Shown here one piece after another: positions 15,905-23,964 of a stretch of 64,000 nucleotides of DNA (position 1 is its first letter; each line of letters opens with the position of its first letter). The stretch covers positions 11,608 to 75,607 of the forward strand of contig JAZRZR010000063.1 of NCBI GenBank assembly GCA_045601525.1. The letters run 5' to 3'. The position numbers and the translations under genes are program-made. Below the pieces are notes generated by a model. The model searched no databases, was not told where the DNA came from, and saw only the letters and a list, made by a program, of their open reading frames with translations. The DNA comes from SIG565 sp045601525 (GTDB taxonomy: Bacteria; Bacillota; Clostridia; Oscillospirales; Acutalibacteraceae).

Positions 15905-18433
15905 GTGGCACAGTATTTTACACAAGATGTTAAGAAAAGTGAAAGAATAAATAGGCTTATTTCGCACCTTTTTGAAAAGATGCCCGAAATCGAGTCGGAT
16001 AGAGCCGTGCTTTTAACCGAAAGTTATAAGCAAACCGAGGGTCAACCTATTATATTAAGGAGGGCCAAGGCTTTCGAGCATATCCTTGAAAATATACCGA
16101 TAACTATTCGTCCTGAGGAACTTATAGTTGGTAGCGCAACCAAGGCGCCTCGTGGCTGTCAGGTTTTCCCCGAGTATTCTTATGAATGGTTAGAGGGAGA
16201 GTTCGATACGGTTGCTACCCGTTCGGCAGACCCTTTCTATATTTCGGATGAAACCAAGGAAACGCTCAAAAAGGTTTATCCTTATTGGAAAGGCAAAACA
16301 ACGAGCGAGTTGGCAACAGCCTATATGGCGCCCGCCGCTTTAACCGCTATCGAACATAATATTTTTACACCGGGTAACTACTTTTATAACGGTGTAGGTC
16401 ACGTAACGGTAGATTACGCCAAGGTTTTGGCAGTAGGCTATAAGGGCATCATTAAGGAAGCCAAGGATGCGCTTGAAAAATTAAGTGTTGGCGATGGCGA
16501 TTATGCTAAGCGCAGCCAATTCCTAAACGCTGTGATAATAAGTTGCGAGGCGGTTTGCCGATACGCTAAACGCTATGCTGAACTTGCAAGGCGTGAGGCG
16601 GCCGAGTGTGGTGACGCGAATCGAAAGCAAGAACTTTTGCAAATTGCCGAAAATTGTTCTCGTGTTCCCGAAAATGCCGCCACAAGTTTTTATGAAGCAT
16701 GTCAGTCTTTTTGGTTTGTGCAAATGCTTTTGCAGGTTGAATCAAGCGGACACTCAATTTCACCCGGTAGATTTGACCAATATATGTATCCTTATTATAT
16801 AAAGGATATGGAAAGCGGAAAAATCACAAGGGAAGAGGCTCAAGAATATATCGACTGTATTTGGGTAAAACTTAACGACCTTAATAAGTGTCGTGATGCG
16901 GCTTCGGCCGAGGGCTTTGCAGGTTATAGCCTTTTCCAAAACCTTATTGTAGGCGGTCAGGATATTTATGGCCGAGATGCCACAAACGATTTGTCCTTCC
17001 TTTGTATGAACGCCACACTGCATGTTATGTTGCCTCAACCCTCCTTCTCGGTGCGAGTTTGGAACGGCACCCCACACGAGTTTATGCTTCGTGCGGGCGA
17101 GGTTACAAGAACAGGCGTGGGTCTTCCTGCTTACTATAACGATGAGGTTATTATCCCGTCGCTTCAAAATAGAGGGCTCACCTTGGAGGATGCGAGAGAT
17201 TATAACATAATCGGTTGTGTTGAACCGCAAAAGTCGGGAAAGACTGACGGTTGGCATGATGCGGCATTCTTTAATATGTGCCGTCCGCTTGAGATGGTAT
17301 TTTCAAATGGTGTTGATAAGGGAGTGCAGATAGGGCCGCAAACGGGCGATATAAATTCCTTTAATACATTTGAACAGTTCTATGATGCCTACAAGGCACA
17401 AATGAACTACTTTATAGAGCTGATGGTTAACGCCGACAACGCGATTGACCAAGCTCACGCCGAGCGTTGCCCATTGCCCTTTGAATCGTCAATGGTTGCC
17501 GACTGTATAGGTCGCGGAAAGAGCGTTCAGGAGGGCGGTGCCCATTATAACTTTACAGGTCCTCAAGGCTTCGGTATTGCAAATATGGCCGATGCGTTAA
17601 GTGCTGTAAAAGCCTTGGTTTACGATACAAAGGTTATAACCTTGGCCGAGCTTAAGGCGGCGCTTGATAACAACTACGGCAAGGATATGGATATCCGCAC
17701 AGCCGAAAAGCTCACAAAACAGGTTGCGGCTAAACTTATCGAGCAGGGCAAAACCTTGAATGCCGAGGATATCAAAAAGATATTTGTTACGGTAAGTGAG
17801 AACAACTGTACCGCCGAAGAAAAAGCAAAATACCAAAAGATACTTGAGGTTATAGAAGCATTGCCGAAGTTCGGTAATGATATCCCTGTTATAGATGCAT
17901 TTGCAAGAGACGTTGCCTATACATATACAAAACCGCTAGAGCAGTATAAAAATCCGCGTGGCGGTATCTTCCAGGCAGGCCTTTATCCCGTATCGGCAAA
18001 TGTTCCGCTTGGCGCACAAACGGGCGCCACACCTGATGGACGACTTGCCAACACCCCTGTGGCTGACGGTGTATCCCCCGCGGCTGGTAGAGATGTAAAG
18101 GGACCGACTGCTGCGGCAAACTCGGTTGCAAAGTTAGACCACTATATTGCCTCAAACGGAACCCTCTTTAATATGAAGTTCCATCCGAGCGCATTGGCAG
18201 GTAACAGCGGACTTGAAAGCTTTGTGGCTTTGGTAAGAGGATACTTTGACCAAAAGGGAAGCCACATGCAGTTTAATGTTGTAAGTCGTGAAACCCTTCG
18301 AGATGCACAAAAGAACCCCGAAAAGTATAAATCTTTGGTGGTTCGTGTTGCGGGTTACAGCGCACTCTTTACAACACTTTCAAGGTCTTTACAAGATGAT
18401 ATTATTAACCGCACCGAGCAGGGAGGTTTCTAA
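15905..18433 (+). CDS. B12-independent (glycyl radical) 1,2-propanediol dehydratase
   Basis: An 842-residue glycyl-radical enzyme starting with GTG behind GGGAGG. The residues that define glycerol/diol dehydratases in Clostridium butyricum can be placed: H166 (GVGHVTVD), H283 (SGHSISPG), C438 and E440 (GCVEP) and D452 (GWHDAAFFN); the Cys-to-Asp spacing of 14 equals that of the known enzyme. The radical glycine is Gly817 in RVAGYSALF. The histidines argue against choline TMA-lyase, and the linked aldolase argues for 1,2-propanediol, dehydrated to propionaldehyde. There is no obvious N-terminal encapsulation helix ahead of the catalytic domain. First gene of the GRM operon; it overlaps its activase by one base. 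Confidence 0.92.
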   Translation: MAQYFTQDVKKSERINRLISHLFEKMPEIESDRAVLLTESYKQTEGQPIILRRAKAFEHILENIPITIRPEELIVGSATKAPRGCQVFPEYSYEWLEGEFDTVATRSADPFYISDETKETLKKVYPYWKGKTTSELATAYMAPAALTAIEHNIFTPGNYFYNGVGHVTVDYAKVLAVGYKGIIKEAKDALEKLSVGDGDYAKRSQFLNAVIISCEAVCRYAKRYAELARREAAECGDANRKQELLQIAENCSRVPENAATSFYEACQSFWFVQMLLQVESSGHSISPGRFDQYMYPYYIKDMESGKITREEAQEYIDCIWVKLNDLNKCRDAASAEGFAGYSLFQNLIVGGQDIYGRDATNDLSFLCMNATLHVMLPQPSFSVRVWNGTPHEFMLRAGEVTRTGVGLPAYYNDEVIIPSLQNRGLTLEDARDYNIIGCVEPQKSGKTDGWHDAAFFNMCRPLEMVFSNGVDKGVQIGPQTGDINSFNTFEQFYDAYKAQMNYFIELMVNADNAIDQAHAERCPLPFESSMVADCIGRGKSVQEGGAHYNFTGPQGFGIANMADALSAVKALVYDTKVITLAELKAALDNNYGKDMDIRTAEKLTKQVAAKLIEQGKTLNAEDIKKIFVTVSENNCTAEEKAKYQKILEVIEALPKFGNDIPVIDAFARDVAYTYTKPLEQYKNPRGGIFQAGLYPVSANVPLGAQTGATPDGRLANTPVADGVSPAAGRDVKGPTAAANSVAKLDHYIASNGTLFNMKFHPSALAGNSGLESFVALVRGYFDQKGSHMQFNVVSRETLRDAQKNPEKYKSLVVRVAGYSALFTTLSRSLQDDIINRTEQGGF

Positions 18434-19224
18434 TGAATCAAAACCTTTTAACAAGAGGTAGAATATTCGATATACAACGCTTTTCAACCCACGATGGCCC
18501 CGGCATTCGCACACTTGTGTTCCTAAAGGGCTGTTCACTTCGTTGCCGTTGGTGCTGTAACCCTGAATCACAAAGTTACGAGATTCAGCAAATGGTGCAA
18601 AACGGAAAGGTGAAAACGGTCGGCAGGGACGTTACTGTTGCCGAGGTTATGGAGGAGGTCTTAAGCGACCGACCCTATTATAAGCGTTCGGGCGGCGGAA
18701 TGACACTTTCGGGCGGTGAGGCATTAAACCAACCCGATTTTACCGAGGCCCTGCTTAAAGAGTGTAAGGCGCAGGGAATTTCAACTGCGATTGAATCAAC
18801 TGCCTTTGCCTCAAGAGAGGTTATTGATAGAGTTTTACCTTATTTAGATTATTTTTTAATGGATATCAAACATATAGACGATTACAAGCACCGTGAATTT
18901 ACAACCCAGTCCAATCAGCGTATACTCGAAAATGCGAGATATATCGCATCTAAAATCGGTGACAGGTTGATAATAAGGGTGCCTGTGATACCTACATTTA
19001 ATGACAGTCCGAGCGAAATCGGTGAAATTGCACGATTTGCCGCAACGCTTCAAGGTGTTAAGCAAATACATCTTTTGCCGTATCACCGTATGGGGTATGA
19101 CAAATATGTAGGTCTTGGCAGAGAGTATAAGATGGGGGATATAACCCCACCCACTGCCGAGCGTATGCAAGAATTATTAAGGGTTGCCGAGTCTTATGGG
19201 CTCGAGAGCCATTTGGGAGGTTAA
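18433..19224 (+). CDS. Glycyl-radical enzyme activase (radical SAM)
   Basis: A 263-residue radical-SAM enzyme expected to generate the Gly817 radical on the adjacent diol dehydratase. The SAM-cluster motif is C34-C38-C41 in KGCSLRCRWCCNPES, with GGEALNQ near residue 95. Activases of glycerol/diol dehydratases are commonly about 300 residues, with a ferredoxin-like insert carrying extra Cys; here the stretch after the first motif (about residues 46-75) has no cysteine, so that insert is absent. The start codon overlaps the dehydratase stop (TAATG), indicating tight coupling. Confidence 0.93.
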   Translation: MNQNLLTRGRIFDIQRFSTHDGPGIRTLVFLKGCSLRCRWCCNPESQSYEIQQMVQNGKVKTVGRDVTVAEVMEEVLSDRPYYKRSGGGMTLSGGEALNQPDFTEALLKECKAQGISTAIESTAFASREVIDRVLPYLDYFLMDIKHIDDYKHREFTTQSNQRILENARYIASKIGDRLIIRVPVIPTFNDSPSEIGEIARFAATLQGVKQIHLLPYHRMGYDKYVGLGREYKMGDITPPTAERMQELLRVAESYGLESHLGG

Positions 19225-19227
19225 AAG

Positions 19228-19593
19228 ATGGCAGAAATATTTGACCAAAACAAGACTCGCATTATTCAAGAGCTTGTTCCGGGTAAACAAATAACCCTTG
19301 CCCACATTATAGCCAACCCCGACGAAATACTTTACAAAAAGCTTGGCCTTGACCCTGCTAAAAACCATAGCGGCGCAATAGGAATTCTCACAGTGAGTCC
19401 GAGCGAGACCGCGATAATTGCGGGGGATATTGCCTTAAAGGCATCGGGCGTAGAATTAGGCTTTGTTGACCGCTTTAGCGGTACAGTAATCGTTACGGGC
19501 ACGGTTTCACAGGTTGAATCGGCACTTGTTGCCATAAACGAATACGCCACCGAAAAGCTTGGCTTCTCGGTATGTCCTATCACAAGAACATGA
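19228..19593 (+). CDS. PduU/EutS-like circularly permuted BMC-H shell protein
   Basis: A 121-residue shell protein of the permuted BMC type. The N-terminal ELVPGKQITLAHIIANPDEILYKKLGL matches the beta-barrel-forming start of PduU/EutS, and GAIGILTVSPSETAIIAGDIALKASGVELGFVDRFSGTVIVTGTVSQVESAL is the BMC fold with permuted order. PduU-like hexamers are minor facet components, and PduU has been reported to associate with PduV, matching the next gene, which overlaps it by 4 bases. Confidence 0.9.
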   Translation: MAEIFDQNKTRIIQELVPGKQITLAHIIANPDEILYKKLGLDPAKNHSGAIGILTVSPSETAIIAGDIALKASGVELGFVDRFSGTVIVTGTVSQVESALVAINEYATEKLGFSVCPITRT

Positions 19594-20036
19594 TGGACAC
19601 GAAAAAACTCTTGCTTATAGGTAGAAGCGGTTGCGGTAAGACAACACTCACCCAAGCGCTAAAGGGCGAAAAAACCGAGTATAAAAAAACCCAGTCAATT
19701 GACTACGGAGAATTGATAATAGATTCCCCGGGTGAGTACATAGAAAATCACAATTTGGGTGCCGCCTTGGCGCTATATTCATATGAAGCCGATGTTGTTG
19801 CACTGCTTATAGCGGCCGATGATGACTATAGCCTTTTCCCGCCCTGTATTACCTGCCTTGTAAACCGAGAGGTAATAGGGGTGGTTACAAAGATTGATAA
19901 GGCTCCACCCGAAAAGGCGGAAAACTGGTTGCGACTTTCAGGTTGCGAATCCGTGTTTTATGTTGATTCTTTATCGGGCAAAGGAGTAAAAGAGCTACTT
20001 GAGCACTTAAAAACAACAAAAAACCAAAAAAAATAA
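19590..20036 (+). CDS. PduV/EutP-like small GTPase
   Basis: A 148-residue P-loop protein. LLLIGRSGCGKTTL is the Walker A, IDSPGEYIENHNLG the switch/G3 region (DxPGE typical for EutP/PduV), and TKIDKAP the G4 motif. PduV is linked to positioning or movement of microcompartments; exact role is unclear. I chose the ATG that overlaps the PduU-type stop as ATGA; ATGs at 19572 and 19593 are alternatives. The A-rich stretch after it carries a new promoter for the aldolase part of the operon. Confidence 0.85.
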   Translation: MMDTKKLLLIGRSGCGKTTLTQALKGEKTEYKKTQSIDYGELIIDSPGEYIENHNLGAALALYSYEADVVALLIAADDDYSLFPPCITCLVNREVIGVVTKIDKAPPEKAENWLRLSGCESVFYVDSLSGKGVKELLEHLKTTKNQKK

Positions 20037-20067
20037 CCCAAAAACCACAAAAAACAAAGAAAAAGTG

Positions 20068-20096
20068 TTGACTTTTGTTTTTGAAAGTGGTACAAT
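20068..20096 (+). promoter_or_regulatory. Internal GRM promoter before aldolase gene
   Basis: TTGACT at 20068-20073, a 17-base spacer and TACAAT at 20091-20096. It shares TTGACTTTT with the main GRM promoter, and GAAAGTG occurs here at 20083 and near the main promoter at 15876, suggesting common control. Confidence 0.6.
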
Positions 20097-20150
20097 TACA
20101 ATGGAAAAAATCCCGAAAAGGAAAATATATTCTAAAAGGAGAGCAAAATC

Positions 20151-20948
20151 ATGGTAAACGAGTATGAAATCAAAAAACAAATATGCGAAATCGGTAAGCG
20201 CATATACGACAAGGGAATGGTTGCATCAAACGATGGTAACATTTCGGTAAAGCTCAACGATAATGAGTTTCTTTGCACACCCACAGGCGTAAGCAAAGGC
20301 TTTATGACCCCTGAGTTTATTTGTAAGGTAGATAAAAACGGTAAGGTTATTCAGGCCAACCCCGGCTTTAAGCCTTCTTCAGAAATCAAAATGCATATGC
20401 GTGTCTATAAGGAGCGTCCCGATGTTAATTCGGTAGTACACGCTCACCCGATGTATGCAACAGGCTTTGCTATTGCAGGCATTCCGCTTACACAGCCCAT
20501 TATGCCTGAAGCAGTAATCGCACTCGGCTGCGTTCCGATTGCTGAGTACGGCACACCCTCCACTGAGGAAATTCCGGATGCTGTTTCTAAGTATTTACAG
20601 TCTTTCGACGCTGTTCTTCTTGAAAATCACGGCGCATTGACCTTCTCTGATAGCTTGCTCAGCGCATATCATAAGATGGAGTCGGTTGAGTTCTATGCAA
20701 AACTCCTCTTCATCTCTAAACTCTTGGGCGGTCCTAAGGAGCTTTCTGATTCACAGGTACAGCGCCTATATGAGATTCGCAGACAGTTTGGTATGACAGG
20801 TAAGCATCCTGCTGACCTTTGTCCTAACACCAAGGCAGGTCTTCCCAGTTGTCATGGTTGCAACGGCAACTGCACTTGCGGCAAAGAGGGCAACACTGAT
20901 TTAGTTGCTGAAATCACCAAGCGTGTAATGGAGCAGCTCGGAAGATAA
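20151..20948 (+). CDS. Class II fuculose/rhamnulose-phosphate aldolase with encapsulation peptide
   Basis: A 265-residue class II aldolase. The zinc site and catalytic acid of FucA-type enzymes can be placed: E78 (SSEIKMH), H97 and H99 (VHAHP) and H160 (ENHGAL). It should split L-fuculose-1-phosphate or L-rhamnulose-1-phosphate into DHAP and L-lactaldehyde. After the catalytic domain (to about 215) comes a Cys-rich linker, C224, C234, C237, C241, C243 (LPSCHGCNGNCTCG), then an amphipathic helix DLVAEITKRVMEQLGR, typical of BMC encapsulation peptides. Aldolase plus glycyl-radical diol dehydratase defines the fucose/rhamnose type of GRM. It has its own promoter. Confidence 0.9.
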   Translation: MVNEYEIKKQICEIGKRIYDKGMVASNDGNISVKLNDNEFLCTPTGVSKGFMTPEFICKVDKNGKVIQANPGFKPSSEIKMHMRVYKERPDVNSVVHAHPMYATGFAIAGIPLTQPIMPEAVIALGCVPIAEYGTPSTEEIPDAVSKYLQSFDAVLLENHGALTFSDSLLSAYHKMESVEFYAKLLFISKLLGGPKELSDSQVQRLYEIRRQFGMTGKHPADLCPNTKAGLPSCHGCNGNCTCGKEGNTDLVAEITKRVMEQLGR

Positions 20949-20958
20949 GAGGGAAACA

Positions 20959-21438
20959 ATGGACGAAAGAGAAATCCGTTCAATTGTGCAGACTGTACTT
21001 GAGCAGGTAAAGTCTACACCCGAAATAAAACTTAAATGCGCTATGCGCCTTGCCGAAAAGGTAAAGGCCAAAGCAAAAGAGATGGGCGTAAATGCAGTAA
21101 TTGCCGTTTCCAACCGTTCAGCCAATCCGATTTTGGTGGAATGTATGGACGACAGTTACATAGCATCCTACGATATAGCGGTAAACAAGGCCTTTACGGT
21201 TGTTTCCCTTAAAATGCCGACATCTAAATTAAAGGAGTTGGCCCAACCTGGCGGCTCCCTTTACGGCATACAGTTTACAAACGGGGGCAAAATCGTAATT
21301 TTCGGCGGCGGCGAGGTGCTTACCGACGGCAAGGGAAATATTGTCGGCGGCTTGGGCGTTTCGGGCGGCACCGAAGAGCAGGATACCGCGCTTGCGCTTT
21401 ACGGCAAGCAAATTTTTGAAAACAGCGGAGGCAATTAA
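20959..21438 (+). CDS. GlcG/PduO-C-like (HbpS) protein with N-terminal encapsulation peptide
   Basis: A 159-residue protein. Residues 1-20 (MDEREIRSIVQTVLEQVKST) form an encapsulation-type amphipathic helix. The rest is a GlcG/HbpS domain as in the C-terminal part of PduO: IAVSNRSANPILVECMDDSYIASYDIAVNKAFTVVSLKMPT and PGGSLYGIQFTNGGKIVIFGGGEVL. Relatives bind haem or cobalamin-like ligands, but the function in glycyl-radical compartments, which need no B12, is not established. It lies 10 bases after the aldolase and 1 base before the alcohol dehydrogenase. Confidence 0.87.
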   Translation: MDEREIRSIVQTVLEQVKSTPEIKLKCAMRLAEKVKAKAKEMGVNAVIAVSNRSANPILVECMDDSYIASYDIAVNKAFTVVSLKMPTSKLKELAQPGGSLYGIQFTNGGKIVIFGGGEVLTDGKGNIVGGLGVSGGTEEQDTALALYGKQIFENSGGN

Positions 21439-21439
21439 G

Positions 21440-22639
21440 ATGGATATAAATTCAGCAAATATTGAAGAAATTGTCCGTCAGGTGCTTGATGGTATGAAGG
21501 GTGCTCCCGCATCCTCACCCAGTTTTAGCGGCACTGTTCCGTCAACCGCAAGGGTTGCGATGCTCACAAAGCTTGAGCATTTCGACCTTAAGGAATATCC
21601 TATCCCCGAAATCGGCGATGATGATATTCTTGTAAAGGTTGAGGGCTGCGGCGTATGCGGTACCGACGCACATGAATTCAAGCGTGACCCCTTCGGTCTT
21701 ATTCCTGTAGCACTCGGGCATGAGGGCACAGGTGAGATAGTTAAGATGGGTAAAAATGTTAAGAAGGATAGCGCAGGCAAGCCCTTAGCTATCGGCGATA
21801 AGGTTGTAACCTGTATGATATTCAAGGATAACCCTGATATCACAATGTTTGACCTTAACAAGCAAAATGTTGGCGGCGCCGATGTTTACGGACTTTTACC
21901 CGATGATGAGGTTCACCTCAACGGTTGGTTTGCCGACTATCTTGTAGTTCGTAAGGGCTCAACAATATTTAATGTAAGTGACCTTGATTTAGATTCTCGT
22001 ATTCTTATAGAACCCTGTGCAGTTTTGATTCACGCAGTTGAACGCGCAAAAACAACAGGCATTCTTCGTTTCAACAGCCGTGTAGTAGTTCAGGGTTGCG
22101 GACCGATTGGTCTTATATGTATAGCAATTCTTCGCACAATGGGTATTGAAAACATTGTTGCAGTTGACGGTGAGCAAAAGCGTCTCGATTTTGCAAAGCA
22201 AATGGGCGCCGACCACACTGTAAACTTTAAGGATTATAAGGGCATTGAGGCCTTGGCGGGTGCTGTTGAAAAAGCATTCGGCGGATATCTTGCCGATTTC
22301 GCTTTCCAATGTACCGGCTCACCTATTGCTCACGCAAATATTTATAAGTTCATTCGCAACGGCGGCGGACTTTGTGAGCTTGGCTTCTTTATCAATGGCG
22401 GAGATGCTACAATAAATCCCCACTTTGATATATGCGCAAAGGAAATCACAACAGTAGGCTCGTGGGTTTACACACTGCGTGACTATGTTACAACCTTTGA
22501 TTTCTTAAAGCGTGCAAAGGGAATAGGACTTCCGATTGAAAAACTTATTACCCACAAATATCCCTTAGAGCAAATTAACGAGGCGCTCGAAACCAATCTT
22601 AAGATGGAAGGCCTCAAGATTGCAATCATCAACAAATAA
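21440..22639 (+). CDS. Zinc-type alcohol dehydrogenase (MDR) with encapsulation peptide
   Basis: A 399-residue medium-chain dehydrogenase. Residues 1-20 (MDINSANIEEIVRQVLDGMK) are an encapsulation helix. Catalytic-zinc residues C73 (GCGVCGTD) and H93-E94 (GHEGTG) are present, and the NAD-binding turn is GCGPIG. The CxxCxxC structural-zinc lobe seen in many relatives is missing. Likely role: reducing lactaldehyde to 1,2-propanediol and/or propionaldehyde to propanol, recycling NADH inside the shell; many compartments use an iron-type dehydrogenase (PduQ) for this. The ATG at 21440 has GGAGG upstream; an earlier ATG in frame lies inside the preceding gene. Confidence 0.87.
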   Translation: MDINSANIEEIVRQVLDGMKGAPASSPSFSGTVPSTARVAMLTKLEHFDLKEYPIPEIGDDDILVKVEGCGVCGTDAHEFKRDPFGLIPVALGHEGTGEIVKMGKNVKKDSAGKPLAIGDKVVTCMIFKDNPDITMFDLNKQNVGGADVYGLLPDDEVHLNGWFADYLVVRKGSTIFNVSDLDLDSRILIEPCAVLIHAVERAKTTGILRFNSRVVVQGCGPIGLICIAILRTMGIENIVAVDGEQKRLDFAKQMGADHTVNFKDYKGIEALAGAVEKAFGGYLADFAFQCTGSPIAHANIYKFIRNGGGLCELGFFINGGDATINPHFDICAKEITTVGSWVYTLRDYVTTFDFLKRAKGIGLPIEKLITHKYPLEQINEALETNLKMEGLKIAIINK

Positions 22640-22652
22640 GGGGGACTAAATA

Positions 22653-22967
22653 ATGGGTAAGGCTACCGGAATAGTTGAGGTTTACGGTTTGGTAGCAGCA
22701 TTTGTTGCTTGTGATGCAGGCTGCAAGGCGGCTGATGTTACGGTAGAACACTTTGACAAAAACAAGCCGGGCAACCCCGATAAATTATCAGTTCCGCTTA
22801 TTGTGGCAATAAAATTCAGAGGCAATGTTGATAGCGTTGAGGCGGCAGTAGAGGCTGCTATTGAGGCTGCAAACGGCGTTTCGGGTGTTGTAACATCATA
22901 CATAATTCCAAACACCGAGGAACAAACAGAACCTATGTTAAAACTAAACGCATTTGATAAAAATTAA
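22653..22967 (+). CDS. BMC-H shell protein with long pore-region insert
   Basis: A 104-residue single-BMC-domain protein: GIVEVYGLVAAFVACDAGCKAADVTVEHFD at the start and VAAVEAAIEAANG-type helix later. Between strands 2 and 3, where ordinary BMC-H proteins have a short KIGSG pore loop, it carries a longer NKPGNPDKLSVPL segment, so its hexamer pore should differ. Three cysteines lie in the N-terminal third. First of five consecutive shell genes; it follows the alcohol dehydrogenase by 13 bases with GGGGG upstream. Confidence 0.87.
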   Translation: MGKATGIVEVYGLVAAFVACDAGCKAADVTVEHFDKNKPGNPDKLSVPLIVAIKFRGNVDSVEAAVEAAIEAANGVSGVVTSYIIPNTEEQTEPMLKLNAFDKN

Positions 22968-22981
22968 CGGAGGAAATTAAA

Positions 22982-23257
22982 ATGGCTAAAGAAGCACTTG
23001 GTATGGTAGAAACACGCGGCTTGACCGCAGCAATCGAGGCAGCAGATGCAATGGTAAAGGCTGCAGAGGTTGTACTTATCGGCACCGAGAAAATCGGTTC
23101 GGGGCTCGTATCTGTTATGGTACGCGGTGATGGAGGCGCAGTTAAGGCTGCTGTTGAAGCAGGCGGCGCAATGGCAAGTAAACTCGGTGAGCTTGTTGCT
23201 GTGCACGTAATTCCTCGTCCCCACGCTGATGTAGAAAAGATTTTACCTAAATTTTAA
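22982..23257 (+). CDS. BMC-H major shell protein (PduA-like), copy 1
   Basis: A 91-residue canonical BMC-H protein forming hexameric facet tiles. MVETRGLTAAIEAADAMVKAAEV and the pore loop GTEKIGSGLV are textbook. It is nearly identical to the copies at 23658-23936 and 23965-24243, but has RGDGGAVK where the others have RGDVGAVK, plus a few changes near AMASKLGE. GGAGG lies 8 bases before the ATG. Confidence 0.95.
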   Translation: MAKEALGMVETRGLTAAIEAADAMVKAAEVVLIGTEKIGSGLVSVMVRGDGGAVKAAVEAGGAMASKLGELVAVHVIPRPHADVEKILPKF

Positions 23258-23271
23258 GAGGTATATAACTA

Positions 23272-23556
23272 ATGAAATCTTTAGGTTTAATTGAGGTAAG
23301 TGGCGTAACCGCCGCAATCGACTGTCTTGATATAATGTGCAAGTCGGCGGAGGTCGAGCTTGTAACTTGGGAGAGAAAACTCGGTGGCAGATTGGTTACG
23401 GTAATTGTAAGAGGCGATGTGGCGGCTGTAACTGCGGCTGTTGAGAATGCTGTAAAAGGCGGTCTTAAAAAACCCGTTGCCCATGCAGTTATAGCAAACC
23501 CTCATAGTGAAACCGAGCGCCTGTTAAAAATCAGTGCGGCTCGACTTGAAAGGTAG
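23272..23556 (+). CDS. Divergent BMC-H shell protein
   Basis: A 94-residue single-BMC-domain protein distinct from the three PduA-like copies. It starts MKSLGLIEVSGVTAAIDCLDIMCKSAEVELVTWERKLGGRLVTVIVRGD. The pore loop KLGGRLV, with Arg in place of the small residue and WE before it, implies a differently charged pore. The C-terminus NPHSETERLLKISAARLER is longer and basic. It lies in the run of tandem shell genes. Confidence 0.92.
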   Translation: MKSLGLIEVSGVTAAIDCLDIMCKSAEVELVTWERKLGGRLVTVIVRGDVAAVTAAVENAVKGGLKKPVAHAVIANPHSETERLLKISAARLER

Positions 23557-23564
23557 GTTAAATT

Positions 23565-23936
23565 ATGGCTACTGAAAAAAATACAACAACTGCTGCAAAG
23601 GCTGAGCCTAAGGCGGCAGAGGTAAAGAAAACTACGCCGGTAAAGGAGGTTAAGAGAATGGAACTTCAGGCATTAGGAATGGTTGAAACCAGAGGTCTTG
23701 TTGCTGCTATTGAGGCTGCCGATGCAATGGTAAAGGCTGCTAATGTAGTGCTCATCGGTACCGAGAAAATCGGTTCAGGTCTTGTATCTGTTATGGTACG
23801 CGGTGATGTAGGCGCTGTTAAGGCTGCTGTTGAAGCAGGCGGCGCTTCGGCTTCCAAGCTCGGCGAACTGGTTGCAATTCATGTAATACCCCGTCCCCAC
23901 AATGATGTGGAGAAAATTTTACCCACACTTAAATAA
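23565..23936 (+). CDS. BMC-H shell protein with N-terminal extension and internal start (copy 2)
   Basis: A 123-residue frame. Residues 1-31 are a Lys/Ala/Thr-rich low-complexity extension (MATEKNTTTAAKAEPKAAEV...), and residues 32-123 are a PduA-like BMC-H almost identical to copies 1 and 3. Upstream of the first ATG only a weak site (AGGTAGG) is seen. A full AAAGGAGGT site at 23642-23650 lies 7 bases before an internal ATG at 23658, inside the extension. Both a long form and a plain 92-residue hexamer subunit are therefore likely made from one gene, comparable to PduB/PduB' in other compartments but here in a BMC-H. Confidence 0.92.
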   Translation: MATEKNTTTAAKAEPKAAEVKKTTPVKEVKRMELQALGMVETRGLVAAIEAADAMVKAANVVLIGTEKIGSGLVSVMVRGDVGAVKAAVEAGGASASKLGELVAIHVIPRPHNDVEKILPTLK

Positions 23937-23964
23937 TAAATTAATTTGTTAGGAGGAAAAACAA

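Noticed and set aside
15905..18433. Choline TMA-lyase (CutC) identity for the glycyl-radical enzyme
   Set aside because: The two histidines (H166, H283) and the Cys-to-Asp spacing follow glycerol/diol dehydratase, and the locus contains a sugar-phosphate aldolase rather than choline genes.
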